From Pseudomonas sp. (GTDB lineage: Bacteria; Pseudomonadota; Gammaproteobacteria; Pseudomonadales; Pseudomonadaceae): a stretch of 6,531 bases of DNA. The position numbers were made by a program, and so were the translations under genes. The DNA is taken from NCBI GenBank assembly GCA_003523465.1, contig DQAA01000473.1, positions 1 through 6,531 of the forward strand, read 5' to 3'. Under the pieces are notes generated by a model. The model did no database searches. It saw only the letters and a list, made by a program, of their open reading frames with translations, and had not been told where the DNA came from. How positions within the stretch are numbered: the stretch's first letter is position 1; every line of letters starts with the position of its first letter. Shown here in pieces: positions 1 through 6,433 of this stretch.

Positions 1-106
1 GCCTTTTTCAACCGCTTTCGGAGGAGACCGAAGCACTTCCGATACTACCTGGAACATCTAACTCATTGAGTTTCAAGGAGTTTTCCGTTCCGACTGCGCC
101 GGAAGT
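1..106 (-). other. Leader region of an rRNA operon (5' part, runs off the window)
   Basis: This stretch lies directly downstream of a strong rRNA-type promoter and has no convincing ORF. Read on the minus strand it contains three nested self-complementary elements. An 8-bp inverted repeat (100-107 with 34-41) covers the first transcribed bases and closes a domain. Inside it sits a hairpin at 61-81. A further 5-bp stem (17-21 with 28-32, 6-base loop) lies to the left. Such structured leaders precede 16S rRNA and carry antitermination and RNase III processing signals, but I do not see a canonical boxA here. The start of 16S is not reached, so the assignment rests on promoter character and remembered Pseudomonas gene order. 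Confidence 0.6.
61..81 (-). repeat. Leader hairpin, possible boxB-like element
   Basis: The arms 61-69 and 73-81 are complementary except for one mismatch (65 against 77), with a 3-base loop. In the leftward transcript this hairpin starts about 25 nt after the predicted transcription start and is enclosed by the longer-range 34-41/100-107 pairing. Its placement is like the boxB hairpin of rRNA leaders. A role in antitermination is inference. Confidence 0.4.
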
Positions 107-113
107 GGGGCGA

Positions 114-163
114 ATTATAGAGAGATTAAATGGGGCGTCAAGCACTTATTTAAACTTTTGTTA
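114..163 (-). promoter_or_regulatory. rRNA operon P1-type promoter with UP element
   Basis: On the minus strand a -35 TTGACG (141-136) and a -10 TATAAT (119-114) are separated by 16 bp, the spacing typical of rRNA P1 promoters. The discriminator TCGCCCC (113-107) is GC-rich, as expected for promoters under stringent (ppGpp/DksA) control. The start is predicted near A106. Upstream of the -35, about 143-161 is A/T-rich and fits an UP element. This part overlaps the last four msrQ codons and its stop. The combination is much stronger than an ordinary housekeeping promoter. That it drives an rRNA operon is inferred from its architecture, the structured leader and known Pseudomonas synteny. Confidence 0.8.
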
Positions 164-770
164 CCGAACCGGTTTTCCTCCCTGAAAAGCGCGGCAAACG
201 CTGGAGTACAGCGGGTACGCGCATAAGTAACAGAACCACGCCAATCACGGCATAGACACTCCACTCCTTCAGGTCCGCGCGAACGATCCAGAGAAAGTGC
301 AACAGGCCCAGCCCAAGAATCACGTAGACCAGCTTGTGCAGACGCTTCCAGCGCACACCGAGCCTGCGCTGACTGTATCGATTGGAGGTAACTGCAAGGG
401 CGAGCAATCCGAGGAAACCCAGAACCCCGACGATAATGTAGGGACGCTTGCGCAACTCGACCGTGAGCTGCCCCCAATCGAGCCCGAGGATAAAGAAGAG
501 GTAGGCACTCATGTGCAAGGCTATATAAGCAAAGCACCACAACCCCAACTGGCGCCGGAGCACGATCCAACCGGCCCATCCCGTCATGCGCTGCAGCGGC
601 GTCATGCTCAGCGTGATCAGCAGGAAGATCAGCCCGCCCAGCCCTAGGCGATCGACCAGCACCTTGCCTGGGTCGGGCCCCAACGCAAAGATCCAGGCCT
701 GGTACAACCAGAACAACGGCCAGACCGCCGCCAGGATAAAGATGCACAGGCGAAACAGCGGATAACGCAT
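150..770 (-). CDS. msrQ: MsrQ, haem-binding membrane subunit of the MsrPQ methionine sulfoxide reductase
   Basis: MsrQ passes electrons across the inner membrane to the periplasmic reductase MsrP. It belongs to the ferric reductase-like transmembrane family. The 206-residue product is close to E. coli MsrQ (about 211). Hydrophobic segments lie near residues 8-30, 43-56, 78-96, 110-128, 145-163 and 171-187. His86 (in ALHMSAY), His145 (in RLHKLVY) and His158 (in LLHFLW) match the spacing of the haem-ligand histidines of the E. coli protein. I chose ATG at 770-768: it overlaps the msrP stop (TGATG) and has a GGAAG Shine-Dalgarno 8 nt upstream. A TTG one codon earlier is also in frame. Coupled translation with msrP is likely. 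No terminator follows; the 3' end runs into the rRNA promoter. Confidence 0.93.
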   Translation of the reverse strand: MRYPLFRLCIFILAAVWPLFWLYQAWIFALGPDPGKVLVDRLGLGGLIFLLITLSMTPLQRMTGWAGWIVLRRQLGLWCFAYIALHMSAYLFFILGLDWGQLTVELRKRPYIIVGVLGFLGLLALAVTSNRYSQRRLGVRWKRLHKLVYVILGLGLLHFLWIVRADLKEWSVYAVIGVVLLLMRVPAVLQRLPRFSGRKTGSVTKV

Positions 771-1783
771 CAATAGTTCTTCCGCAGATCGAGACCGGTA
801 TACAACGAGGCCACCTCATCGGCATAGCCATTGAACATCTGCGTCTCGCGCACATTGGGACTGAACAGTCCACTCGGCAGACGCCGCTCCCGCGCCTGGG
901 TCCAGCGCGGGTGATCCACCGTCGGATTGACGTTGGCATAGAAGCCATATTCGTCCGGGGCGATCTTCTCCCAAGTGGTTTGCGGCTGCTCACTGACGAG
1001 ACTGATCCGCACGATCGACTTCACGCTCTTGAAACCATACTTCCACGGCACCACGAGACGCAGCGGCGCGCCGTTCTGGTTCGGCAGCTCACGGCCATAC
1101 ATGCCCACGGCAAGAATCGCCAGCGGGTTCATCGCCTCATCCAGGCGCAACCCTTCTATATAAGGCCAGTCGATCAGGGCGAAACCCGAACGCTGCCCGG
1201 GCATATGCTTGGGATCCTGCAGCGTTTCGAAGCGAATGTACTTCGCCCTGGACGTCGGCTCGACTGCCTTGAGCAGCGCCGACAGCGGAAAGCCCAGCCA
1301 TGGAATCACCATCGACCACGCTTCCACGCAGCGCAGACGGTAGATCCGCTCCTCCAACTGGTAAGGCTTCATGAAGTCTTCCAGTGCATAGCGCCCCGGC
1401 TTGCCCACTTCGCCATCGATCACCACGGCCCAGGGCGACGTCGGTAGACTCCCGGCGTTTTTCGCCGGATCCCTCTTGTCGGTACCGAACTCGTAGAAGT
1501 TGTTGTAGTGGGTCGCATCCTTGAATGGCGTAATCGCCTCCCCTTGAACTGTCACCGCCTGCCAGCGAACCTCCGGCAGTTTCTCGGTGAACCAGCCAGG
1601 CGGCGATCCCGCCTCCACATCGGCATAACGCGAAGCTTCGGCCGCATGCGCCCAACCCGGCAGCCCGGCAACAGCCAGACCGGCCATGGAAACACCCAAC
1701 AGGGAGCGACGAGAAAGATAAAGCGACTCAGGCGTGACCTCCGACTCGGAACAGTCGGAGGCCCGGGGGAACTTGATCAGCAT
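770..1783 (-). CDS. msrP: MsrP, periplasmic molybdopterin-dependent methionine sulfoxide reductase, catalytic subunit
   Basis: MsrP (formerly YedY) reduces methionine sulfoxide in periplasmic proteins damaged by reactive chlorine or oxygen species, taking electrons from MsrQ. The 337-residue product has a twin-arginine signal: SRRSLLG at residues 24-30, a hydrophobic stretch and a probable cleavage after AHA (45-47). It is therefore exported folded with its cofactor. The oxidoreductase molybdopterin-binding fold follows; Cys152 in RCVEAWSM is the expected molybdenum ligand. Other family-like stretches are [10 protein letters not shown] (91-100) and [14 protein letters not shown] (244-257). 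Length matches the family (about 334 in E. coli). The ATG at 1783 has GGAG 5 nt upstream. It lies 66 nt after pssA with no terminator between, so cotranscription with pssA is plausible. It overlaps msrQ by one base. Confidence 0.95.
   Translation of the reverse strand: MLIKFPRASDCSESEVTPESLYLSRRSLLGVSMAGLAVAGLPGWAHAAEASRYADVEAGSPPGWFTEKLPEVRWQAVTVQGEAITPFKDATHYNNFYEFGTDKRDPAKNAGSLPTSPWAVVIDGEVGKPGRYALEDFMKPYQLEERIYRLRCVEAWSMVIPWLGFPLSALLKAVEPTSRAKYIRFETLQDPKHMPGQRSGFALIDWPYIEGLRLDEAMNPLAILAVGMYGRELPNQNGAPLRLVVPWKYGFKSVKSIVRISLVSEQPQTTWEKIAPDEYGFYANVNPTVDHPRWTQARERRLPSGLFSPNVRETQMFNGYADEVASLYTGLDLRKNY
1738..1761 (-). repeat. Perfect 8-bp inverted repeat in the first codons of msrP
   Basis: CCTCCGAC (1738-1745) and GTCGGAGG (1754-1761) are exact inverse complements around an 8-base loop. 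In the mRNA this GC-rich hairpin covers roughly nucleotides 23-46 of the msrP coding sequence, ahead of the twin-arginine codons. It could slow early elongation or affect initiation. It may equally be chance in a GC-rich genome. Confidence 0.35.
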
Positions 1784-1849
1784 GATGACTCCGCAGAACC
1801 GCTGGACAGATGCAGCAGTAGACTACGGAGCCGTGAAAATATTGCAGCC

Positions 1850-2707
1850 CTATTCGACGTTTTTCCGCCGACGCATACGCAACAGATATTGCGCCGGACC
1901 GGACGCCGCATAGGCAAGGAACACCAGCAACAGGATGCGCGGCGGATCGCTGAAGACTACGGCAAACACCAGGACCACGGCGAGGATCGCCACGAACGGC
2001 ACGCGGCCCTTCAGGTCCAGCTCCTTGAAGCTGTTGTACTTGATGTTGCTGACCATCAGCATGCCCGCACCAGCCACCAGCAACGCTACCAGGAACGACA
2101 GCTTCGAGCCCTGGATGCCGAAGTCGCTGAACGCCCACACGGTACCCGCCACTACACCCGCCGCAGCCGGACTCGCCAGGCCGATGAAGTAGCGCTTGTC
2201 AGCCTTGCCGACCTGGGTATTGAAACGTGCCAGGCGCAACGCCGCACCTGCGACATAAATGAAGGCGACCATCCAGCCGACCTTGCCCATGTCACCCAGC
2301 GCCCAGCCGAAGGCCAGCAACGCCGGCGCCACACCGAAAGCAACCATATCGGACAGGGAATCGTACTCGGCACCAAAGGCGCTCTGGGTGTTGGTCATGC
2401 GCGCAACGCGACCATCCAGACCATCGAGCACCATGGCAACGAAAATGGCGATGGCAGCAAAGGCGAAATACTTGCTCGCCTCCCGTGGATCACCCGCACT
2501 CAGGGCGCTCTGTGCGCTCATGGAGTTGATGATCGAATAGAAACCGGCGAACAGGTTCGCGGTGGTGAACAGGTTGGGCAGCAGATAGATGCCGCGGTGG
2601 CGGACTTTGCGTCCTTCGGCGTCATGTCCTTCTTCGACATGCTCATCGATCGGTAGCAGGCTTTCGGCGTCAGAGGCCTTGTTTGGCTCTTCGGGACGTT
2701 CGCTCAT
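1850..2707 (-). CDS. pssA: Phosphatidylserine synthase (CDP-diacylglycerol-serine O-phosphatidyltransferase)
   Basis: PssA joins CDP-diacylglycerol and L-serine to give phosphatidylserine, the precursor of phosphatidylethanolamine, in the inner membrane. The 285-residue product carries the complete CDP-alcohol phosphotransferase signature D-x2-DG-x2-AR-x8-G-x3-D-x3-D, with Asp95, Asp98, Gly99, Ala102, Arg103, Gly112, Asp116 and Asp120. LPNLFTTANLFAGF (43-56), typical of the membrane-integral synthases, precedes it. Several hydrophobic segments follow (about 122-138, 142-157, 180-193, 203-220, 236-252, 257-270), and the C-terminus is basic (RMRRRK). Residues 1-36 form a charged, mostly acidic extension. 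The type differs from the peripheral phospholipase D-like PssA of E. coli. The ATG at 2707 has an AAGG-type Shine-Dalgarno 8 nt upstream. It is the first gene of its unit, after the ilvC terminator. Confidence 0.95.
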   Translation of the reverse strand: MSERPEEPNKASDAESLLPIDEHVEEGHDAEGRKVRHRGIYLLPNLFTTANLFAGFYSIINSMSAQSALSAGDPREASKYFAFAAIAIFVAMVLDGLDGRVARMTNTQSAFGAEYDSLSDMVAFGVAPALLAFGWALGDMGKVGWMVAFIYVAGAALRLARFNTQVGKADKRYFIGLASPAAAGVVAGTVWAFSDFGIQGSKLSFLVALLVAGAGMLMVSNIKYNSFKELDLKGRVPFVAILAVVLVFAVVFSDPPRILLLVFLAYAASGPAQYLLRMRRRKNVE

Positions 2708-2751
2708 TGAGATTACCTTGCAACGGTTTGGAAAGTTTCGACAAAGATTCC

Positions 2752-2767
2752 CGGCGAGGGTTCGCCG
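2752..2767 (-). repeat. Stem-loop in the pssA 5' UTR
   Basis: CGGCGA (2752-2757) and TCGCCG (2762-2767) form a perfect 6-bp GC-rich stem with a 4-base loop, extendable by one G-U pair in the transcript. It lies between the candidate promoter and the ribosome binding site of pssA, starting about 10 nt after the predicted transcript start. It may stabilise the mRNA 5' end or have a regulatory role; neither is shown. Confidence 0.45.
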
Positions 2768-2783
2768 ACAAACGGATGGAAAG

Positions 2784-2792
2784 CTTATACCA
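2784..2792 (-). promoter_or_regulatory. Candidate extended -10 promoter for pssA-msrP-msrQ
   Basis: On the minus strand TGGTATAAG (2792-2784) matches an extended -10 element (TGnTATAAT) in five of six hexamer positions. No good -35 is visible; the best match, TTCATT, is at 18 bp and lies in and next to the upstream terminator's T tract. Initiation would fall near 2777, giving a 5' UTR of about 70 nt. The gap between the ilvC terminator and pssA must hold a promoter if the terminator is efficient, and this is the best candidate there. Confidence 0.45.
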
Positions 2793-2811
2793 GAACCTGA
2801 CCCCCGAAATG

Positions 2812-2837
2812 AAAAAACGCGGCCGAAGCCGCGTTTT
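2812..2837 (-). terminator. Intrinsic terminator of the ilvIHC unit
   Basis: On the minus strand a perfect 10-bp stem (2837-2828 with 2823-2814) has a GC-rich core CGCGGC/GCCGCG and a TTCG tetraloop, and ends in a run of six T (2817-2812). It starts 17 nt after the ilvC stop codon. This is a textbook rho-independent terminator. Read on the plus strand the same stem is followed by four T, so some bidirectional activity is possible. Confidence 0.93.
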
Positions 2838-2846
2838 CATTGCATC

Positions 2847-3883
<1,037 letters not shown>

Positions 3884-3890
3884 TTATCTC

Positions 3891-3905
3891 GGCCTTGTTC
3901 AGGCC
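3891..3905 (-). repeat. Small hairpin between ilvH and ilvC
   Basis: GGCCT (3891-3895) and AGGCC (3901-3905) form a 5-bp stem with a 5-base loop, halfway through the 53-base gap between ilvH and ilvC. No T tract follows on the minus strand, so it is not an intrinsic terminator. It could be an mRNA processing or stability element between the two cistrons. Confidence 0.3.
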
Positions 3906-3924
3906 ATTCGCTAATTTTGTAGAG

Positions 3925-4416
3925 TTAGATGCTCAGCACTTTGTCGCCACGGGCAATGCCGGTGACACCGCTGCGCACGGTTTCCAGAATGGATGCTGTG
4001 CCGATTGCCTGAATGAAGCTGTCGAGCTTGTCGCTTGTGCCGCTCAATTGCACGGTGTACACGCTGGCGCTGACGTCGACGATCTGCCCACGGAAAATAT
4101 CGGTGGTGCGCTTGATCTCGGCACGCTGGGCGCCAGTGGCCTTCACCTTGACCAGCATCAGTTCGCGCTCGATATGAGCACTTTCCGACAGATCGACCAG
4201 CTTGACCACCTCAACCAGTTTGTTCAGGTTCTTGGTGATCTGCTCGATCACCTCATCGTGGCCAACCGTGGTCAGCGTCAGACGCGACAGAGTCGGGTCT
4301 TCAGTCGGTGCCACGGTCAGGCTTTCGATGTTGTAGTTGCGTTGCGAGAACAAGCCGACGACGCGCGACAGGGCACCGGGTTCGTTTTCCAACAGCAGGG
4401 AGATAATGTGCCGCAT
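3925..4416 (-). CDS. ilvH: Acetohydroxyacid synthase, small regulatory subunit
   Basis: IlvH binds the catalytic subunit IlvI, raises its activity and confers valine feedback inhibition. The product is 163 residues, the same length as E. coli IlvH. An N-terminal ACT domain spans about 3-78, beginning with ISLLLENEPGALSRVVGLF. A C-terminal regulatory domain follows (about 80-160). Asn11, Gly14, Asn29, Ala36 and Gln59, which as I recall are positions implicated in valine binding or resistance in E. coli IlvH, are all present, so normal valine sensitivity is expected. The ATG at 4416-4414 lies one base past the ilvI stop (TGATATG). Its Shine-Dalgarno (GGA within GCGGACC) is weak, so translation probably depends on coupling to ilvI. 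This fits a need for matched subunit amounts. Confidence 0.97.
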   Translation of the reverse strand: MRHIISLLLENEPGALSRVVGLFSQRNYNIESLTVAPTEDPTLSRLTLTTVGHDEVIEQITKNLNKLVEVVKLVDLSESAHIERELMLVKVKATGAQRAEIKRTTDIFRGQIVDVSASVYTVQLSGTSDKLDSFIQAIGTASILETVRSGVTGIARGDKVLSI

Positions 4417-4417
4417 A

Positions 4418-6142
4418 TCAGGTCCGCTCCGTCTTGCTCAGCCACATGTCGCGCATCGAACCATCCTTGATCTGCATCGGATAGACGTGCTCGCTGTTGT
4501 CGACCTGGATGTCGATGAACACCAGGCGATCCTTGAGGGCGAAGGCTTCTTCGAGCTTGGGCTTCAGATCCTTCAGGCTGGTGATGCGGATACCCACATG
4601 ACCATAGGCCTCGGCCAGCTTGACGAAATCAGGCAGCGATTCCATGTAGGAATGCGAGTGACGGCTGTTGTAGGCCATGTCCTGCCACTGGCGAACCATG
4701 CCCAGTACACCGTTGTTCAGGTTGACGATCTTCACCGGCAGGTCGTACTGCAGGCAGGTCGACAGCTCCTGGATGTTCATCTGGATGCTGCCCTCGCCGG
4801 TAACGCAGGCCACGTCGGCCTCCGGGAAGTTAAGCTTGACGCCCATGGCCGCCGGGAAACCGAAGCCCATGGTGCCCAGGCCACCGGAGTTGATCCAGCG
4901 GTTCGGCTTGTTGAAGCGATAGTACTGCGCCGCGAACATCTGGTGCTGGCCGACGTCGGAGGTGACGAACGCGTCGCCCTTGGTGACTTCGCACAAGGTC
5001 TCGATCACGGTCTGTGGCTTGATGACGCTGCCGTCGCCCTTGTCGTAAGGGAACATGCCGCGGTCACCACGCCATTCTTCGATCTGCTTCCACCAGGCAT
5101 CCATCGCCGCCTTCTCAGGCTTCTCGCCGATCTCGCGTACAGCGGCGAGCATTTCGGTGAGGACGCTTTCGACCGGACCAACGATCGGTACGTCGGCCTT
5201 GATCATCTTGGAGATCGAAGCCGGGTCGATATCGATATGGATGATCTTGGCGCTTGGGCAGAACTTGGCCGGGCCGTTGACCACGCGGTCGTCGAAACGT
5301 GCGCCGACAGCGAGGATCACATCGGCGTGGTGCATGGCCAGGTTGGCGGTGTAGCTGCCGTGCATGCCAAGCATGCCGAGGAACTGACGGTCAGTGCCCG
5401 GATAGCCACCGAGGCCCATCAGGGTGTTGGTGACCGGAACGTTCAGCAGCTGTGCCAGTTCGGTCAGCGGCTCGGAGCCACCACCGAGGATCACACCACC
5501 ACCGGCGTAGATGATCGGGCGCTTGGCGGCCAGGATCATCTCGGCGGCCTTGCGGATCTGGCCGGAGTGACCACGGACGGCCGGGCTGTAGGAGCGCAGC
5601 TTGACCTTCTTCGGATAGACGTACTCGAACTTTTCAGCCGGGTTGGTCATGTCCTTCGGAATGTCCACGACCACAGGGCCCGGACGGCCGGACTGGGCGA
5701 GATAGAAGGCTTTTTTCAGGACTTCGGGAATTTCCGAGGCATGCTTGATCATGAAGCTGTGCTTCACGATCGGCCGGGAAATACCGATCATGTCGGTTTC
5801 CTGGAAGGCATCGGTACCGACCATGGTGCTTGGCACCTGACCGGAGAGGATGACCATCGGGATGGAGTCCATGTACGCGGTGGCAATACCAGTGATGGCA
5901 TTGGTCGCGCCCGGACCGGAGGTCACCAGTACCACGCCGGCCTTGCCGGTGGCACGGGCGTAGCCGTCCGCCATATGGGTAGCGGCCTGCTCGTGACGAA
6001 CCAGGATGTGGCTCACTTCCGGTTCTTTGAACAGGGCATCGTAAACATGAAGGAGAGCACCGCCGGGGTACCCATAGATGTGCTTAACGCCTTCGTCACG
6101 CAAAAAGCGGACGACCATTTCAGCGCCGGATAAAAGCTCCAC
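4418..6142 (-). CDS. ilvI: Acetohydroxyacid synthase, large catalytic subunit (AHAS III type)
   Basis: IlvI condenses two pyruvates to 2-acetolactate, or pyruvate with 2-oxobutyrate to acetohydroxybutyrate, using thiamine diphosphate, Mg2+ and FAD. This is the committed step of branched-chain amino acid synthesis. The 574-residue product has an N-terminal ThDP domain (about 1-165) with catalytic Glu51 in [17 protein letters not shown] central FAD-associated domain follows (about 190-325, ARFDDR at 281-286). The C-terminal ThDP domain is about 385-535. Its ThDP motif reads GEGSIQMN (449-456) through NLNN (474-477), with Glu450 where most family members have Asp. I chose GTG at 6142 over an in-frame GTG at 6151. 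The 6151 codon lies inside the Shine-Dalgarno GAGGTGA (6154-6148), which sits correctly for 6142. The chosen start gives [11 protein letters not shown] and the 574-residue length of E. coli IlvI. ilvH follows after one base. Confidence 0.97.
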   Translation of the reverse strand: MELLSGAEMVVRFLRDEGVKHIYGYPGGALLHVYDALFKEPEVSHILVRHEQAATHMADGYARATGKAGVVLVTSGPGATNAITGIATAYMDSIPMVILSGQVPSTMVGTDAFQETDMIGISRPIVKHSFMIKHASEIPEVLKKAFYLAQSGRPGPVVVDIPKDMTNPAEKFEYVYPKKVKLRSYSPAVRGHSGQIRKAAEMILAAKRPIIYAGGGVILGGGSEPLTELAQLLNVPVTNTLMGLGGYPGTDRQFLGMLGMHGSYTANLAMHHADVILAVGARFDDRVVNGPAKFCPSAKIIHIDIDPASISKMIKADVPIVGPVESVLTEMLAAVREIGEKPEKAAMDAWWKQIEEWRGDRGMFPYDKGDGSVIKPQTVIETLCEVTKGDAFVTSDVGQHQMFAAQYYRFNKPNRWINSGGLGTMGFGFPAAMGVKLNFPEADVACVTGEGSIQMNIQELSTCLQYDLPVKIVNLNNGVLGMVRQWQDMAYNSRHSHSYMESLPDFVKLAEAYGHVGIRITSLKDLKPKLEEAFALKDRLVFIDIQVDNSEHVYPMQIKDGSMRDMWLSKTERT

Positions 6143-6147
6143 GTTGT

Positions 6148-6154
6148 TCACCTC
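6148..6154 (-). promoter_or_regulatory. Strong Shine-Dalgarno that fixes the ilvI start
   Basis: GAGGTGA (6154-6148) is a 7-base match to the anti-Shine-Dalgarno end of 16S rRNA and lies 5 nt before GTG 6142. It contains the upstream GTG (6151-6149), which therefore cannot use it. This decides the start of ilvI. Confidence 0.8.
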
Positions 6155-6169
6155 TAAAACGCCAGAATA

Positions 6170-6187
6170 CCGTTCGCTCCGGAACGG
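6170..6187 (-). repeat. Stem-loop just upstream of the ilvI ribosome binding site
   Basis: CCGTTC (6170-6175) and GAACGG (6182-6187) form a perfect 6-bp stem with a 6-base loop. In the transcript it ends 15 nt before the Shine-Dalgarno and is followed by UAUUCU, too poor in U for a convincing terminator. It could influence ribosome access or mRNA stability. Confidence 0.4.
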
Positions 6188-6240
6188 GTCTTAATAGGTT
6201 TACTGCCAAGCAGAGCATGAGCGACGAAAATGCCACTACG

Positions 6241-6354
6241 TCAGCACTGACTGAGCAAGTATTGGGAGCGCCCCAAAGTGTTGCGGGGTTTTCCCACCCA
6301 GCGCGAGGTAACGCGTTGCGGGGTGTAACAGGTCGGCGCGGGTGTGCGCCTCAT
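6241..6354 (-). CDS. Candidate 37-residue upstream ORF in the ilvI leader
   Basis: An ATG at 6354-6352 opens a frame of 37 codons ending in TGA (6243-6241), 98 nt before ilvI. The product begins MRRTPAPTCYTP and ends RSQYLLSQC. It has no membrane segment or domain I recognise. By hand count about 75% of third codon positions are G or C, higher than first and second positions, as expected for Pseudomonas coding sequence but with few codons behind it. No good Shine-Dalgarno precedes it. It is not rich in Leu, Val or Ile codons; only a Leu-Leu pair near its end recalls an attenuator peptide. It may be a regulatory leader peptide or chance. Confidence 0.3.
   Translation of the reverse strand: MRRTPAPTCYTPQRVTSRWVGKPRNTLGRSQYLLSQC
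6280..6324. repeat. 10-bp direct repeat pair in the ilvI leader
   Basis: GTTGCGGGGT occurs at 6280-6289 and again at 6315-6324, 35 bp apart, in a non-coding leader. The two copies fall in different frames of the candidate upstream ORF, so they are not explained by repeated amino acids. They could be paired protein-binding sites or alternative pairing partners in RNA. Confidence 0.4.
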
Positions 6355-6404
6355 GATCTGCTTAGCGGGTCTGCTTCTGGCAGTCCCCCTACAGCGGACT
6401 TGGG

Positions 6405-6433
6405 ATTGTTCTGATTCGAACTGCGCAAGTCAA
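6405..6433 (-). promoter_or_regulatory. Candidate sigma70 promoter for ilvIHC
   Basis: On the minus strand TTGACT (6433-6428) is a five-of-six match to the -35 consensus. At 17 bp lies AACAAT (6410-6405), a four-of-six match to the -10. The start would be near 6398. The -10 is weak, which would fit an activator-dependent or regulated promoter. I see no better promoter between here and ilvI. Confidence 0.45.

Larger units (their letters stand above)
6143..6398 (-). promoter_or_regulatory. Long 5' leader of the ilvIHC transcript
   Basis: About 250 nt separate the candidate transcription start (near 6398) from the ilvI start. Visible elements, in transcript order: a 5-bp stem GGCGC/GCGCC (6350-6346 with 6339-6335); two copies of a 10-bp direct repeat (6315-6324 and 6280-6289); alternating G and C blocks between 6299 and 6262 that can pair in exclusive registers; and a 6-bp stem (6187-6182 with 6175-6170) just upstream of the ilvI Shine-Dalgarno. 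A 37-codon ORF overlaps the first part. I see no intrinsic terminator with a proper U tract in the leader and recognise no known riboswitch. Regulation through this leader is plausible but unproven. Confidence 0.4.

Noticed and set aside
771..773. TTG at 773 as the msrQ start
   Set aside because: The adjacent ATG at 770 overlaps the msrP stop in the common TGATG arrangement and is better spaced from the GGAAG ribosome site.
115..993. Minus-strand frame of 292 codons overlapping msrQ and the end of msrP
   Set aside because: It is in another frame of two well-identified genes, is rich in Arg, Ala, Cys and Ser, and would run into the rRNA promoter.
1508..2656. Open plus-strand frame of 382 codons opposite pssA and the start of msrP
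   Set aside because: The product is an Arg, His and Gln-rich string without domains, and pssA on the other strand has a complete catalytic signature.
4337..6133. Open plus-strand frame of 598 codons opposite ilvI
   Set aside because: It lies opposite the clear ilvI gene and extends into ilvH. The product is a low-complexity run rich in His, Asp, Val, Gly and Leu, as expected from the complement of GC-biased codons. No Shine-Dalgarno or domain supports it.
6149..6151. GTG at 6151 as the ilvI start
   Set aside because: It is part of the Shine-Dalgarno sequence itself, and the GTG at 6142 has correct spacing and gives the family's usual N-terminus and length.
6188..6240. Second ilvI promoter with TATTAA as -10
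   Set aside because: The hexamer matches only four of six positions and no -35 lies at a suitable distance.
6217..6414. Plus-strand 65-codon ORF opposite the ilvI leader
   Set aside because: It has no properly spaced Shine-Dalgarno and no recognisable domain, and it lies antisense to the likely leader. A terminator-like element 60 bases beyond it is too weak to support it.
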